A DNA stretch of 64,000 nucleotides. It comes from Phlebopus portentosus. Lineage: Eukaryota; Basidiomycota; Agaricomycetes; Boletales; Boletinellaceae. This document shows positions 42,182 to 54,625 of the stretch, piece after piece; the first letter of the stretch is position 1; each line of letters starts with the position of its first letter. Under the pieces are notes generated by a model. The model did no database searches and was not told the DNA's origin. It saw only the letters and a list, made by a program, of their open reading frames with translations. The position numbers and the translations under genes were made by a program. The stretch lies in contig JAYXKI010000001.1 of assembly GCA_037892935.1 (NCBI GenBank), forward strand, positions 3,472,001 to 3,536,000, written 5' to 3'.

Positions 42182-45100
42182 TCAACGTGCTGGATCGACT
42201 ACTGCGTCCCCATCTTCAGCTGAATCTAGACGCTTCTCTATCTCGGAGCTCATACCGCTCGGAACTGCGCCTCGTAAATGCACACGCGCTTTGAGATTGT
42301 CGAACAAGCTTTCTGGCGCAATACTCCCGCGTCTTGAACGGGTTTCTGGCACAGGCGTTGTCGGTACAGAAGGTCCACGAACGGTGCATCGGTCATCATC
42401 TTCATACTCGTCGCTACTCCCCGAGGTTTCTTCAGTGCCATCCTCAGGATCCTCTTTAGGAGCAGGAGGGGATACAGATTCTGACGTTTGCTCCCGAAGG
42501 CTGGCGTCTTCTGTCTCCGCGGCTTTGCTTGACGAAGCGGCTGAAGATGAAGAAGCACCCCGTCCTCTCCACATTGAAGAGAGAGGTAACCCCAGGTACG
42601 ACTGGATCTGGATTCGTGGTAGGCGAGGGCGTATTATGTTGGTGCCGACCGCGGTGCCCGATCTATCTTCGTTCCCAGAAGACAGAGATATATCGCTGGC
42701 ACCCTGCGCTGCATAAGAGCCTGTGACCAAGCTGCCGTTCGGACCACTCTCGGCTAGATTAACAGCGTCTGCGCTTTCATCGACAGTAGGCAGACCAACG
42801 ACTCTCCCTTTTGGCGTCGTGCCAGGATTAACTTCGTCATCCTTCAGACTCAAAGGCGGAGGTTCAGGGTTTCCAGACTCCGTCGTTTCTGCCGCATAGG
42901 GACTGGGAGACTGCAAACCAGGCGTGATAGATACGACTGAGGGCGAAGGTCTTTACGCGATGTCCCAACATTTTTTTTCGCGGATTTTTTCGGGCAGTCC
43001 AAGCGAAAGCATCAGGCCACGTCGGCATAAGCGAGACGCGGGAGTAATTTCAGAAAGTCGCATGTATGTAATCGAATAAATGAAAGAACCGGCGCATAGG
43101 CATATGTCAGCATAGTGCAAGCAGAAAACCAATTAGAACAAAAAAAAACAAAACAGGCATATAGGAAAGAAGTTGATAGAAGAACAGTCGTCAAGAAAGC
43201 GAGTTCAAGTGTTTGAGCCCAGAAGAACAACGGATACGTACACCACGGACGGCAAATATGGAGTAAAGATGACGCGAACGTGGGACTCACCTTGGTAATG
43301 CTCCCTCTCCGCTAGTAAGCGTTAATAGGAGATTCTTTAGGTTCGGCAACGTGTGGCGAAGATCGAGTGCGCGGAGATTACGCTCCGCCATAAGCTATCA
43401 AGTTTGAAAAGTCAGAGGACAAGATTACTCCTCAGGAACAGTCGAAATTGTATTGTATACTCGCAGAGCGTGTGCAAAAATGAACAAGACACCGAAATGA
43501 GACTCACCATCTCAATATCTTTATTGAGAAGAAATACAGCGTACTCAAATCGATACGTGTCGACGCCCTTCGAATACAACGGGAACCTGGTAGAGGGTAA
43601 ATACACTCTAACACATATCCGTAAAGACGGAGGAAAGCAGATATAACTCACATCCGCGGCCCCATCATTGCGGAAATGGGGTCCTTGACAAGGCTACGGC
43701 TTCCCACGTACGTGATTGGGTATACGAGTCGTTGACATAGAAGGGCTGCCATTAGATGCACGAGGAGAGCTGCATACCCCAATGAAGTGGCAACGTTGTC
43801 TTCGGTTACTGCAGGCTCATGAGGGAGTGATAGTGGAGGTGCGGGATCGTTCCCTTGCAGTGGAATCGGTAAAGGAACGCCAAGGATGGTGTATAGCAGG
43901 TCAGGTGGAGAAAGAAGCTCTATAGGGAATATGAATGCTAGTGTGGAAAGGAGTGACGTCTGGACAGGTTTGATACGGGTTCGGAGGCCCTGTACTCGCT
44001 TTCTTGATAGTTACCGAGACAAGAAAAATCAGAAATCGCTTAGCGGAAATCAAGGATAAGACCCACCTTTCGTCTGCTAAGCGGACGCCGGCATCGAATT
44101 CAGTAAGTAGATCATCCTCATGCAGAGCGCGAGCCTCAACCAGTCGCATTCGCCGTTGGCTGAGCTGCTGTCTGTGCGATGAAATGTTGTCACAGGCTTC
44201 ATGACAACTCACGAGTCAAAATGTTGCTAGTCAAGGCTGAGAGGCGCTTCTTACCCGATTTTATATGATCATCAAGTAAATCCCGCTGCTCTTGTAGACA
44301 ACGAAGTCGGTACTCGCGCTCTGATGACTCCCGGCGCTAAAGCACGTTTGAGCTCAGTGAAGAGTATTACAACCTGAGAAACTTACAAGCACGGTTCCAG
44401 GTTCACTTTTCATGAGACGGTTGCAGTTCTCCAAAACATCCTGCAATAGATTCCGTGCATCCAACAAGGATGCTTGTAGAGAAGCGAGCCTATAAGAATT
44501 CCTTAGGATTAAAGGAGGGAAAGTCAGGAAAACTTGAATACACACTTTACTAACTCATTGAGGTTCGCACTTTTTAGCTGTCGCCGTGATTTGCGTTGAC
44601 GACCACGATCAAGGGAGAAAATCGTTTTAGAAGGCGGGAGTCTACGCGAGATTTCAGTATCCGAGTTATAGTTCGGTGATTCTGGACGACTAGGCAGAGA
44701 TGTGACTCCGAGCAATGAGGAAGGAATATAATGAGGCCTATTTGACGTGGAAAGAGTAACGACAAGCGTATTCGAAGGGAGCTTCCAAGGATGTTCGACA
44801 AGCTGCAGCAGTTTACTGTCAGCAAAGGCATACTATACAGCTGCTTCAAGCGCTCACATCATCTGGCAGAGGAACCAGGTCAGACAAAGAAATGTCCCAT
44901 TCGCAGAGAATCTTCCACTCGTTTCCGAATAGGTCGGTATACTTCTCGTCCAGTGATTCTACTTTCTCCTTCCCTTTGCTTCCTGTACAGATATCCGATT
45001 CTACACCAATTCTTGCCCACAAGCGAATGATAACTCTGTCCGCAGACAGGTCCGTCCATCGCGCGAAGGCCGGATCCTGAGAATCTAGCATAAATTTCGG

Positions 45101-46132
45101 ATTCGTCGACGGCCTGTGGAATGGAGACATGAAAATAGGTACAAGAGTTGAAGGAGGCGTAGCAGGGGGTGGAGGCGTAAGTGGAGGGGATTGTGGAAAC
45201 GTCCCCACCAGCGGAGAGTCCGATGTTTTGGAAGTTGTGTCAATATTGATAGAACTAAAAAATGAGACGGAAGGAGATAAAGTATTGTGGCACGACATGT
45301 TGGCGGAGGTGGTCGAAATGGATGCAGTTCGCCGAGAACGTCGGGTAGGAGGCGACGAGGGGAGAAGGTGATTGAAATCGACCGAGCCACTGAGGCGTTT
45401 TAAAGGTGTACTCTTCGTGCCTCGACTCTTCCCTGGTGTGGGTGAAACGGGTGAATTCGTATTATCAGCTGGAGGATGAATCGTCAGAAAGGTATCCACG
45501 AGTCGACTCCATATCACATCTTCGAGCTGCTTCTGAGAGTTCAATGTATCGGATATCCAAGATGAGGAAGATTGCGAAGGCATCTGCCACGATGGTACTG
45601 AATCTTCCGGTAGCGACGCCTTAGCAGCAGTTCCAATTTGTCGAATCTCCGCCGATCTTGTCTGTATCTGTCTTATCGTCGACGGACTTGAGGACTGCTT
45701 ACTACTCGCATGCAAACTGGCTCTTGAGCTCGTACGCTTTTGCGTGTGCTTGTTTGGCTCATGCGATGCTGCACCGTCATAATCGTGGTCAGAATGGACA
45801 CTCCTAAAGGTGTGTGTTGACGCAGAGGAAATCCGCCTCTTCCTTCTTTGTCCCAGAAGTATGTCTGCATCGTCTGACGCTGATACGGACCCTTTTCCTG
45901 AGCCACGAGGCAAAATAGACGATTTCTGCGTCAATGCTGAAGCAAGAGAATCACGCGCGGGGAAGGGCGAAAGGTTACGTATTTGAATGGATGTGATATG
46001 TCGAAGACAGGGCTATCGGCACATTGATGAGACAGGTCATAATAAGAAGTTCGTTACAGTCGAGTAACAGCATACCTGAGGCAATGACAAGTCAAATGCA
46101 TCTTTGTCTCTAGGTGAGCCGTCTGCATCCAT
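42182..46132 (-). CDS. UVRAG/Vps38 (Atg14-like) subunit of the class III PI3-kinase complex
   Basis: The family links Vps34/Beclin complexes to endosomes and autophagosomes. Exon 1 is 46076-46132 (MDADGSPRDKDAFDL) and exon 2 is 44858-46012, starting CLRHITSIQIRNLSPFP, a strongly family-like N-terminus. Exon 2 carries a Ser-rich region and a C2-like segment (FARWTDLSADRVIIRLWARI, LCEWDISLSDLVPLPDD). Coiled-coil exons follow (LLDARNLLQDVLENCNRL, RRMRLVEARALHEDDLL). The C-terminal domain reads LSTLAFIFPIELLSPPDLLY, AALLVHLMAALLCQRLVYP, RFEYAVFLLNKDIEM and LRALDLRHTLPNLKNLLLTL. A last exon of about 245 codons (42182-42916) is acidic/Ser-rich with no domain. The intron before it is long (about 375 nt), so the tail's connection is less certain. 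The start is 328 bp from the divergent gene at 46460. Confidence 0.82.
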
Positions 46133-46459
46133 AGTCGTTCCCTCCATATCGCTAACGTTTTACGACACTTTCAGCAATTTCAGAAAGAGGGCGAGCTACA
46201 CGCAAACGGATAGATCCAGCTTCGAGCTAGAATGTGCATACAGGTGCAGTCAGGTTCAGAAAGTGCGAAGGGTAGAGGCCATGCAGATGGCAGTACGTTT
46301 GGTCACTGAGAATTCCCGTGGTTCCAAATGAGTGCTGTTTCCAGATGAGGTAAATAGCTTCGATCACCGTCACCGTGACGGTTCCGTCAGAAACATCATT
46401 TGCCTCATATCACTCGCTTGCTCACATTTGTACCCGAGTCTCACAATAACTGTCATTCA
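46133..46459. promoter_or_regulatory. Divergent intergenic promoter region
   Basis: A 327-bp gap separates the starts of the UVRAG-like gene (-) and the acidic coiled-coil gene (+). A near-palindromic CACCGTCACCGTGACGGTTC occurs at about 46366-46385. Shared control is an inference from the head-to-head layout only. Confidence 0.4.
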
Positions 46460-48170
46460 ATGCCCCCGAAAGGCGCGTCAACCACGGCGAGACCCCAGCA
46501 CGCTCGTAAGCCGTCTGCAATAGCCAATCCGGACCCTTTCACGAAAGAGAAGGGCAAGGGTAAGGAGAAAGAAATGGACGCGGAGAAGGGCAAGAAGGAC
46601 GACAGTGCTATTATGCCTCCACCTCCACCACCTTGTAAACCACCTGCAATCCTTGAACCGGAGATGAATGCTTTGGAAGATAGTCTAAAGGTTTAGTGCA
46701 CTAAGTTTCTGGCTCGAATCGTTAATTAAAACACAACGTCCAGAATGTAACTGTCACTGCAGCTCAGATATTCAGGTTCTATGCGGACACCAAGAAACTG
46801 TGTGTGCAAATTGAGCTCGTTGTGGCCCCATTCTCTGACAGTACACTATAGTGGCGTACAAAATCGAGCCCCTCGCCCCCCACGGTCCATGACTTCCGAC
46901 CTTGAGCACGAGCTTGGGCGATATGACCAGATTTGCGATGCCATTGATACTCATTTGGCAAGTCAGGCCTTTTCGAGTTGGGTTCTTACACGTCATTAAC
47001 CGATACCTTAGGCTCGCTCCATCGCTATTCTTCAACGAGACCTGGCGAGAGAAGAAAACCGAATTCGTGAAGAAGAAGCCGAGAGAGCCCGGGCGAAGGC
47101 AGCGGAAGCCTCAGCCAGGGACAGAGACATAGAAATGGACACTGGGACAGGGAGCTCTAATGAAGTTTCAGGAAAACAGCAGCAGGTCCCGCCATCCGGT
47201 GCACTGGCAGGAACAGGAAAGGTTCCGCTCCGCCGGCCGTCGAAGATCTCACTCTCTACATTACATCGAAGCCCCTTCCCTTTGAAACTGGACCTATCGT
47301 CCACTTCTTTGCGTCTTGGCTCTGAAGAGGTAGGCTTGAACATGTCAGCCTTGGATAACCTGGATGCCTTAACCACATTGGGCTCAATGAGCGTAGATGG
47401 TATTTCTGGGCTCGCCTCGCCAGGTGATTACCCACATGTTGTTCTGTTTGTGTTAAAGCTCATTGACTTCCAAAGTCACACTCGCTCCAAAATCCGCGCG
47501 TCCTATGGGTCCTGGAGAACTGCCGCCTGAAGTTCTCGCTGCTCTTGCGTCCGCTTCGGGGGTTGGCAATCAGAATATGCAATTGCCAGACCCGAGCCAT
47601 CATGTCGACATTGATTTAACTTTAGATGACGACTTGCGGGTATCTGTGGACTTGCTGAACTCTGGTGACTCTGCGGACAAACCCATAGAGCTTGATATTG
47701 AGTCGGACGTGATGATGGCCGACCTTCATGTTTCTTCTGACATTTTCGGTGAGCAGGGGGGAAACGGAAAACAGCCATCTGGATCACCCGTGGACTCCGA
47801 TATTGAGAAACTCTTTGGCCCGGAAACTGCCGGTATGGCGACTGCAAGCAATGCTGATGATGGGAACGGAGTGGACATGAGCATGTTACTCTCAGAGAAT
47901 CATGGAGATGAATTCTTCGCGTCGCTTGATCCCAAGAACAACAGTCCTCACGATGACTCAATAAGCAGACGAACCGAGACAGGTGCTGGACAAGGCGATG
48001 GAAGTGGAGACAATGCAGGATTTGATTACTCGTTGTTCTTCAATGAGTCCACAAACCAAGAACAGATTGACATGATGACGCATTTCCTAAAAATGGAGAA
48101 CACGGGAACCGTTGCTGGGGCTTCAGGGTCCGAAAAAAACTCAGCCCTCGATCCTTCAGTAGCTACTTGA
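46460..48170 (+). CDS. Acidic coiled-coil protein, possibly a Mediator tail (Med2-like) subunit
   Basis: Exon 1 (46460-46690) starts MPPKGASTTARPQ, with a Lys-rich run (KEKGKGKEKEMDAEKGKKDD) and ends LEPEMNALEDSLK. Exon 2 starts at 46744 (NVTVTAAQIFRFYADTKKL). A later exon holds LEHELGRYDQICDAIDTHL, and after an intron ending CCTTAG, ARSIAILQRDLAREENRI leads into a charged Ala/Arg/Glu coiled coil. The C-terminal half is strongly acidic (DIDLTLDDDLR, EQIDMMTHFLKMEN) with Phe/Asp patches such as FDYSLFFNES, like activator or Mediator-tail proteins. I suggest Med2-like only on layout: N-terminal helices, Lys/Glu coiled coil, acidic tail. The exon 2/3 joint (about 46800-46860) is ambiguous. Ends at 48170. 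Confidence 0.6.
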
Positions 48171-48416
48171 TGATCTTCTGGCATGTATTATTTGGAATAG
48201 CTCCTTCCAGCCGAGTACTTACTATACAAGATGGTGCCACGTAATCACTGAATGGACGTGACAAGCATCACGAGATGCGTGACACACGCGTTAAAAGGAA
48301 TCTCAAATAAGGTTCATCAGAGCATCTAGCCCTGTGCGAAACAATGCCTTCTGTGAAAAAAGCGTCACGTACTTCTTTGCTTCCTACCACTTCCATATTG
48401 TTCTGTAGGGTCCACC

Positions 48417-50646
48417 ATGACTCTCAGTGGCTCTAGTGGTCTCCGAAAGACATCGTCGCTCCTTATTAGTTCCCCGACTAAGAGTAGCGTACCAGTTAAG
48501 AAGGCTGTTGGTCGTGATACCGTGCCGGATAACGAAGAGGAAAGTGGAGGGAAAATCACGTACGCCCTGACGCTCGCCTTTGCCCGTTTTCACTAATTTA
48601 TACAGTAGTGCGTACAAAGGAGATATCGTTGAATTATCTTCGGAATCAGATTATGATAAGATTAAAGAAACGTGCGTCCGGGTTGAACTTACGACCACTT
48701 CTGAGTTCTGCTCTTGCTCATACTTAATCACCTAGCTCAACTAGGAAGATACCGCTTGTTGACTCTGATCCGCTCTTGAGTTCTCCAAGAAAACCTGCGG
48801 GCCCGTCAAGCAAACGAACTACGGCAGATGTCGAAGAGAGCGAGACTGAGGGTGATTCTGAAGAACAGCCACACTAGTAAGACGCCGTAGGGAATGCGAA
48901 GTTCGATACGAACTTATATCTCGAATGTAGCCTTCCGAAAGCCAGTAAGATGTGGCGCACGGTCGTTTCAGACTCTGAAGACGAACTAGAGGAGAACGAA
49001 GAGTGTGATGACATACATCGAGGACTTGCCGAGGATGTCGATGGAGCAGTACTCATCTTGAACGATCCCACATCTTCTCGCGGACCTGTGGCTCGTGATT
49101 CCGATTCTCCAGTCAAACAGAAACAAAAGAAGCCAATGCTTGCCTCCTACGCCGATAATATTCCGAGACTTCCGGGCGCAGAGCGCGTTGAAGTGGAAAA
49201 ACCCTCCCTAGCTCGGACTCCCATCTCTCCTCGACCCTATGCTGCACCGGGAACGCAGACCGAATTACCGAACTTTTTTCTAAGCGAAGATCAGCCGAAG
49301 AAAACTTCAGGACGCACGAAAGACACAAACCCAACGAAGGAATCATCTTCCGCAACTGCACCTTCAACACCCGCAATGACAAAGTCAAAGACTAAGCGCA
49401 AGACTAAGAAGGTTCTGCACCAAGAGAAACAGGCGCATTTGGCCGCGTATGCGCAAACTTTGTTTGACGAGTTGAACACATCCGTGTTTATGAACCGACT
49501 TCCTAAAGACACGCCACTGATATGGAACAATAGGCTTTTGGCCACTGCGGGGCGGGCAAAATGGCACAGGTAGGTTTTTTTTTCGTAAGTTTTGTTAGAG
49601 TGGATTTTGGAGACACACGCCCATAGGGATAGCAAAGGAGTTGTGACAACATACATTGAGCTTGCTACGAAGGTTCTTGACTGCGAAGGTGCTTTGATTT
49701 TCCTGTGCTATCTCGTCATATACTGATCTTACGCGCTCTTAGACCGCATCCGGAATACGCTCTCGCATGAAATGTGTCATCTCGCATGCTGGGTCATCAA
49801 TTGCAATCCAAAGGAAAACCATGGCGGAGTTTGGAGAGGCTGGTGCGTATAGAAGCTCGTTGTCGCATATTAAACTTAGTTATAAATACAGGGTAGAGGA
49901 AGTCATGCTGAAGAGACCTGACATCTTTATAACGGTGAGTAATGATTATTTGTTCTCAATCCCTTGCTCTTATACAGCTCGAAATACTTGTAGACGAAGC
50001 ATTCCTATGATATCTCATACAAGTACGAATGGCAATGCCAAACTCCCACTTGCAAGAAGATGTAAGCATGTCCAGGAAAAAGCAACTTACGACGTTTAAA
50101 TCTGTTTCCATAGATATGGTCGTTTCAGCAAGTCCATTAATCCAGCCGAGAGTAGTACGTTGAATATTTACCGCTTATGAACAAACTTGATGAACATGAT
50201 TTAGTCTGTGGCGCGTGTAAAGTGGGAGAGCTTATCCCTCTCTTCCAAGTTAGGACGAGGAAAACAAACGCTGTCAGCAAATTGGCTGCAAGTAAAACGC
50301 GGGGTATGTGTCGAATAGTGTGCAAGTCTCCACGGTATTCATGTAATTTGCAGACCCCCCTGTAACAGGATCTCCTCGGCCAGCTAGAAAATTGCGATTC
50401 ATTCCTTCACGCATCAAGACCAAGATAGACGATGGTGTTATCCTCATCACATCGTCCTCCGAGTCGGATAGAGAATCGCTGTCCGGTGCAGAGACAGACA
50501 CCGGCTGTCCTGCTGACGTCTCTGAGTCGAAGAGCACGTTGCCGACTATTCAACCTGAGAGTCCTCAACTTGACGCAGGCAAGGGCAAAGATGACCTCCG
50601 CACGCTGATCACACATATGTCCTACATTGATCTTACGAGTGACTGA
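48417..50646 (+). CDS. SprT-like zinc metalloprotease (GCNA/Spartan-type)
   Basis: Proteins of this group cut DNA-protein crosslinks or act in genome maintenance in the nucleus. The start ATG is at 48417 (MTLSGSSGLRKTSSLL). Three small introns (donors GTACGC, GTGCGT, GTAAGA) join a disordered acidic N-terminus, for example VVSDSEDELEENEE. The SprT domain begins FDELNTSVFMNRLPKDTPL and LIWNNRLLATAGRAKWHR (about 49455-49570), and has the zinc motif HEMCH in NTLSHEMCHLACWVI (about 49765), then HGGVWRGW across an intron. A C-terminal zinc ribbon follows (YEWQCQTPTCKKIYGRF, then VCGACKVGELIP). The last exon is Ser/Asp-rich, with SSSESDRES, and ends YIDLTSD. That exon has a decayed inverted partial copy at 34067-34355. 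Confidence 0.85.
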
Positions 50647-50805
50647 GAGTCGGTCATACTCACATTGATGTGATCCTCCGCAATTAATCGCATCTCTAGT
50701 TCTTGATCATGTCATGTCACTAATGCCTGCTATGTCCTGTGTTATCATGTTTTCACAAGCTGATTTTGGTTGCGCTTATTGTTCCTAGATATATAGCGAG
50801 TTATA

Positions 50806-51080
50806 CAGGTGGTTCCATTAAGTCTCCGGCGCCTCGTTTTTGGAAAGTGATCTGCACCCATTTTACAGTAAAGAAACCCACCATCTCTCTCCCCATTGCT
50901 CGTGTAGAACATGCTACAATGATAATCAAGTACCTCCGAATATTGTATACTTGTGCACAGGTTCCCTATGTGTGAAAAAGATGCACGCAGGACAGGACAG
51001 GAAAACTTTGATCGACACATTTCATTTTCCTTCAAAGGCATGCAAATCGCTTTCCAAAATGGGGAGCCGGAGACCACCTG
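50806..51080. mobile_element. TA-flanked MITE (family 1, copy a)
   Basis: It begins CAGGTGGTTCC and ends ACCACCTG, with TA on both sides (50804-50805 and 51081-51082). The inverted ends extend over about 55 bases with gaps (CTCCGGC...GGAAAG(T/C)GAT(C/T)TGCA on both arms). The same ends occur at 57947-58157. TA duplication and end sequence point to a Tc1/mariner-type parent. It lies 160 bp after the SprT-like gene. Confidence 0.75.
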
Positions 51081-51082
51081 TA

Positions 51083-51718
51083 ATTTATAATGCACATGCT
51101 TCCATAATACTATGCATACACATATAAGATACAGGAAGTATAAACTCAACTACCCGTGACGCGCGTCGCGAGACCTTGACTTACCTTATTCGGTACCACA
51201 ACACAACACCTTAATTCTGCCTCTCATGTTGCACAAACATAGAATTGGACTTCACAGATATCTTCAGACTGAAATTAGCTACACATCTACGGTTTTAATT
51301 TTCGAAAATATTGGGAATTGGCTTCCCAATTATGGAAATAAAACCTTTTGTGCCAAACAACCCAGAATTTATTTTCCAGCCTTCTGGCAAAGTTTCAGAA
51401 AATTTTAAAATTCTCAAACCAAGATTTTTGCCACTTCCGGCTGTTACCAGTGTGGTATTCGGGTGGTGTCTTTATCTGAAGGTGCTACAGATGTCTGTCC
51501 TACTAAGGGAGCTGAATGTATGAAGAAACCTCTTGAAACAAAGCCTTAAGCTATTAGATTCTAACCACCCACCACCTGGCAGGTACCAAAGACCGTCAGA
51601 GATGTGGGGGAGTGGCCTAGGGATGCTGAGGTATGAAAGGAATGAGTAGTAGGTCCACCGGACAGAAGGGGAGGTCACAGGAGTCTGCCAGAGTAGCGCA
51701 ATCTCAGTAGGGGGACGC
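51083..51718. other. AT-rich region, no gene recognised
   Basis: No coding frame with a motif is visible. CpG is rare. This looks like the start of the transposon debris that continues to about 55.4 kb. Confidence 0.45.
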
Positions 51719-52023
51719 TAGGGAGCATATACGACAAATATGAGATGTAATGTGCAGCCAGTAGATGGTAAGGACACTGAAGGGGAATAGAAAAGGAGGC
51801 CTGGGTCACCGGAGGGCTGCCGAGGTTGAATAGGAGGCCACCGGGGACGAGGGAGCTTGCACGAATTTACCACAGTAGTGTAAGCTGGATAAATGAAAGG
51901 TAGGGACTGTATACGATGAATATAAGGGGTAATCTGCGGCCAGTAACTGGAAAGGATGCCAAAGGGGAGTAAGACAGAAGGCCTGGGTCGCCGGAGGGTC
52001 GCCAAGGTCAAATAGAGGCTGCC
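51719..52023. repeat. Two imperfect direct repeats, period about 180 bp
   Basis: The segments 51719-51840 and about 51900-52023 share the order (A/G)TATACGA...AATAT, CAG(C/T)A..TGG(T/A)AAGGA, AGGCCTGGGTC(A/G)CCGGAGGG and TAG(G)AGGC(C/T). They are separated by about 60 bp of different sequence. No coding role is apparent. Confidence 0.6.
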
Positions 52024-54535
52024 AGATGGGTACAACGTAGTGCAGTAAACATTTGGGGGTAGGTTCCCAGTCCTAACTCACACACTAAATGTCAGAGGTG
52101 CTGAAGGAGTGTAGAATGATGAGTCAAGGGTAGTATATAGTCAAGGGGGGAGCTCAGTACATGAGGGGGGGCTCAGAGTGAGGGAATCTCAAACCCTGGC
52201 CTTTGTATGCTGTAGAAGCTCTCTGCTATGCTGTATATGCTCGAGTCTGTCTGCCTTCTACTGATAAATATACACTCTATATATACTCTACTGCTCTCGC
52301 CAATGAGTCCTACTGTCTGACAACATCTCCTGAGTTACTGGGCTTGCCAAGGGCCGCCGCCAGAGCATCTAGGAGTCGTCTGAGAGCTGCATCATGAGGG
52401 GATCATCCAATGGCATGAAATATCGAGTATCTATAATAATACGGGCACTAGCAGAGTCTGGCTTGGCAGCAGTGGTTGGTGGCTTGGCACGCTGCTGTAC
52501 CACATGCCTGACTGCCATATATAGTCTAGAGTCACCCGCCGCTTGGGGGGAAGTCGGAAAATGTCGGGGCCGATGTTCGGAGGCTAATATTGTATATATG
52601 AGATAGAGGGCACATCAGTCAGGGTCCCTGGGCCATCCAAGGGTACTGCTGCACTCAATATAGAGTGTAGGCAATCAATGGTAACTAAGAAGGGCACCGG
52701 AGTGGCAGATCTGCAAGTCACTGCTCGATCAGCGGCAGATTCGTAAAACTGCAGCCTTCAGCGGCATATGAGCAGAGATGATACTAGATAACTTGGTAGG
52801 CTTTGGGGGACTGTCTGGTAAGCTGTGGGAGGCTTCGGCGAGAGCACCTGAGGATGCCTGAGTGGCTGCTGGACTAATCTGAGGCTTGAGAGGCCGCCAC
52901 AGGGGTGTCCAAATCCGCCACAAGGCTATACGTATGAGGAATTATAAGAACAAAGGCCTATAATGACTGGGGGATGTATCTTATGGTGTCTGGTGCTAGG
53001 TAGGAGCCCTCAGCGAATCTGTATGGGTGCTAGAGAGCCAGTGGCAGACTCATCTGGGCTCTAGGAGGGCACCACAGAGAAAAGTGTAGGCTAGAATCTA
53101 TAGATATGTGCTCGTATAGCCTCTAGAGTGTGGTATGAGTATGCCCTGGTCCTCTGAGGTGTAGGTGGCGAAGGGATATGGTATCTGAAGTAGGAGAGAG
53201 CCATAGTATGAGTGTCCTGGCACAGGACTAGCCAGGGCACTACATCGGATGACTAATTTAATTCATATATAGTAACTTAAGATATTACTAAGTACAATTA
53301 AGTAAGCAATACTTCCAATGGGTCTCAAGAGTGCTTCAAACAATACAATAAGGGTGTAAACTGCATAGAGACTCAATATTTACCCTTCTAAGTGCCTCCA
53401 CATGAACTACAAGTGGTTTTCAAGCATTCGGAAAATTCAACCTCAAGATTTTTGCCATAGGGTCCTTCCTAATTGAGTTAGGACAGGGTCCATCAGAGTC
53501 ATCAGGTCACGTGTGATGGGTAGTCGAGTTTATACTTCTTGTATCTTAGTCCAAAGTGCATTCTCCATTTTGCATAGAAATGTATAGAAATAATTACAAA
53601 TAACAACAAAATATAGCCTTTCCATGCATAGTAGTATATAAAGAAGAAAGTCACAGAGTCCAAGGAGTCCACTTACACTTTTATTGCCTGCCTGTAACAA
53701 TGTATATTAGAGGATACAGATAAAATAATACATGTTTTGTTATACTATGCAGCTAAAATGATGGTGTAAGAGGGAGAAAAAGAGGCATCAGGCCTCCAAA
53801 ACCCTAAGGTGATCCATACAGATCAAAGAAGAATTGAGCATTATTAACTACATATTCAAAAGACAAGGAGCAATCTAGAGATTCTAAATTTTGATGATAA
53901 AAATACTGATAGCACAGCACTACATAGTGCATGTACATTATAAGGCAGTGGTCTATGGTATCACACTGACGGTCCACCAGGTAAAGGGGAGAATAGTTAC
54001 ATATAAAATGGAAGAGGGTTGTGCTTATATAGGATACATTCATGATGGTTTGGAGGTATTGTACCTTCTGCTTATACTTCTACAGCCACTTAGGAGGTGG
54101 CAGTAGGTCATATCTGGGCTTTTTCATGAGTTTGTGTCACTACAGAGTCATTATTATATAGTGTCCTAGCTGTACCCATTGTTAGCTTGCCTACTACTAA
54201 CTCTCAAGGAAATAATTTTTGAGATAAGCTACACTGCTCTGTACCATCACAAGTGGGATGCCTAGGAAATCTTCCAGCTGCTCCCTGAGTAACTTGAAAA
54301 AATAAAGTGGGGTATAAATGAAGATAACATGCATAGAATGTAGATTTGAAAGATAATAGGAAATTAAATATGTAAAATGATGGGTATAGGAATTCTTCAT
54401 ATGTTCAAGAGAAAATAGAGGAGGAAGATAATGTACCAGATAAATATAATGTGCTAGAACTGTGTCTTTAATGTGATGAAGTATGTGCAAGAAAGCAATA
54501 AGATAGCTAGAATACAAGTCTATATAAATAGTGAA
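52024..54535. other. Degenerate repeat-like region without genes
   Basis: Short frames on both strands have no recognisable motif. G-rich runs occur near 52140-52170, and short ATATA-containing elements near 52265-52290. From 53250 on the sequence is very AT-rich and nearly without CpG. Best read as old, heavily mutated mobile DNA. Families could not be identified. Confidence 0.45.
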
Positions 54536-54625
54536 ACAAACTCAATCAGATAGAGCATCAGACTCTTATAAGCATGGATGAAAAATCTAAAGGCTGTGAG
54601 TTTGACCCTCATGGTGGGCTATTGG
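54536..54625 (+). mobile_element. tRNA-Lys-like sequence, probable SINE head or tRNA pseudogene
   Basis: The order D-arm-like ACTCAATCAGATAGAGC, anticodon arm ATCAGACTCTTA, an intervening 15-base stretch, ATCTAAAGGC and T-arm GTGAGTTTGACCCTCAT follows tRNA-Lys(CTT), with an intron-like insert after the anticodon. Box A and box B positions of a polymerase III promoter are recognisable. The acceptor stem does not pair, and two anticodon-stem pairs are lost through G-to-A changes, so it is not a working tRNA. It is followed by a T/A-rich tail, which suggests a tRNA-derived SINE. Confidence 0.55.

Noticed and set aside
43012..43290. Hydrophobic minus-strand frame, possible small membrane protein
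   Set aside because: It lies inside the long intron before the last UVRAG-like exon and has no start context or family resemblance.
46366..46385. Near-palindrome CACCGTCACCGTGACGGTTC as a defined operator
   Set aside because: It is a single occurrence with imperfect symmetry and no known site match. Noted only as part of the divergent promoter.
50392..50646. Independent small gene at the SprT locus end
   Set aside because: It is the last exon of the SprT-like gene, joined by an intron with GTATGT donor and TTTGCAG acceptor.
54536..54625. Functional tRNA-Lys gene
   Set aside because: The acceptor stem does not pair and anticodon-stem pairs are broken.
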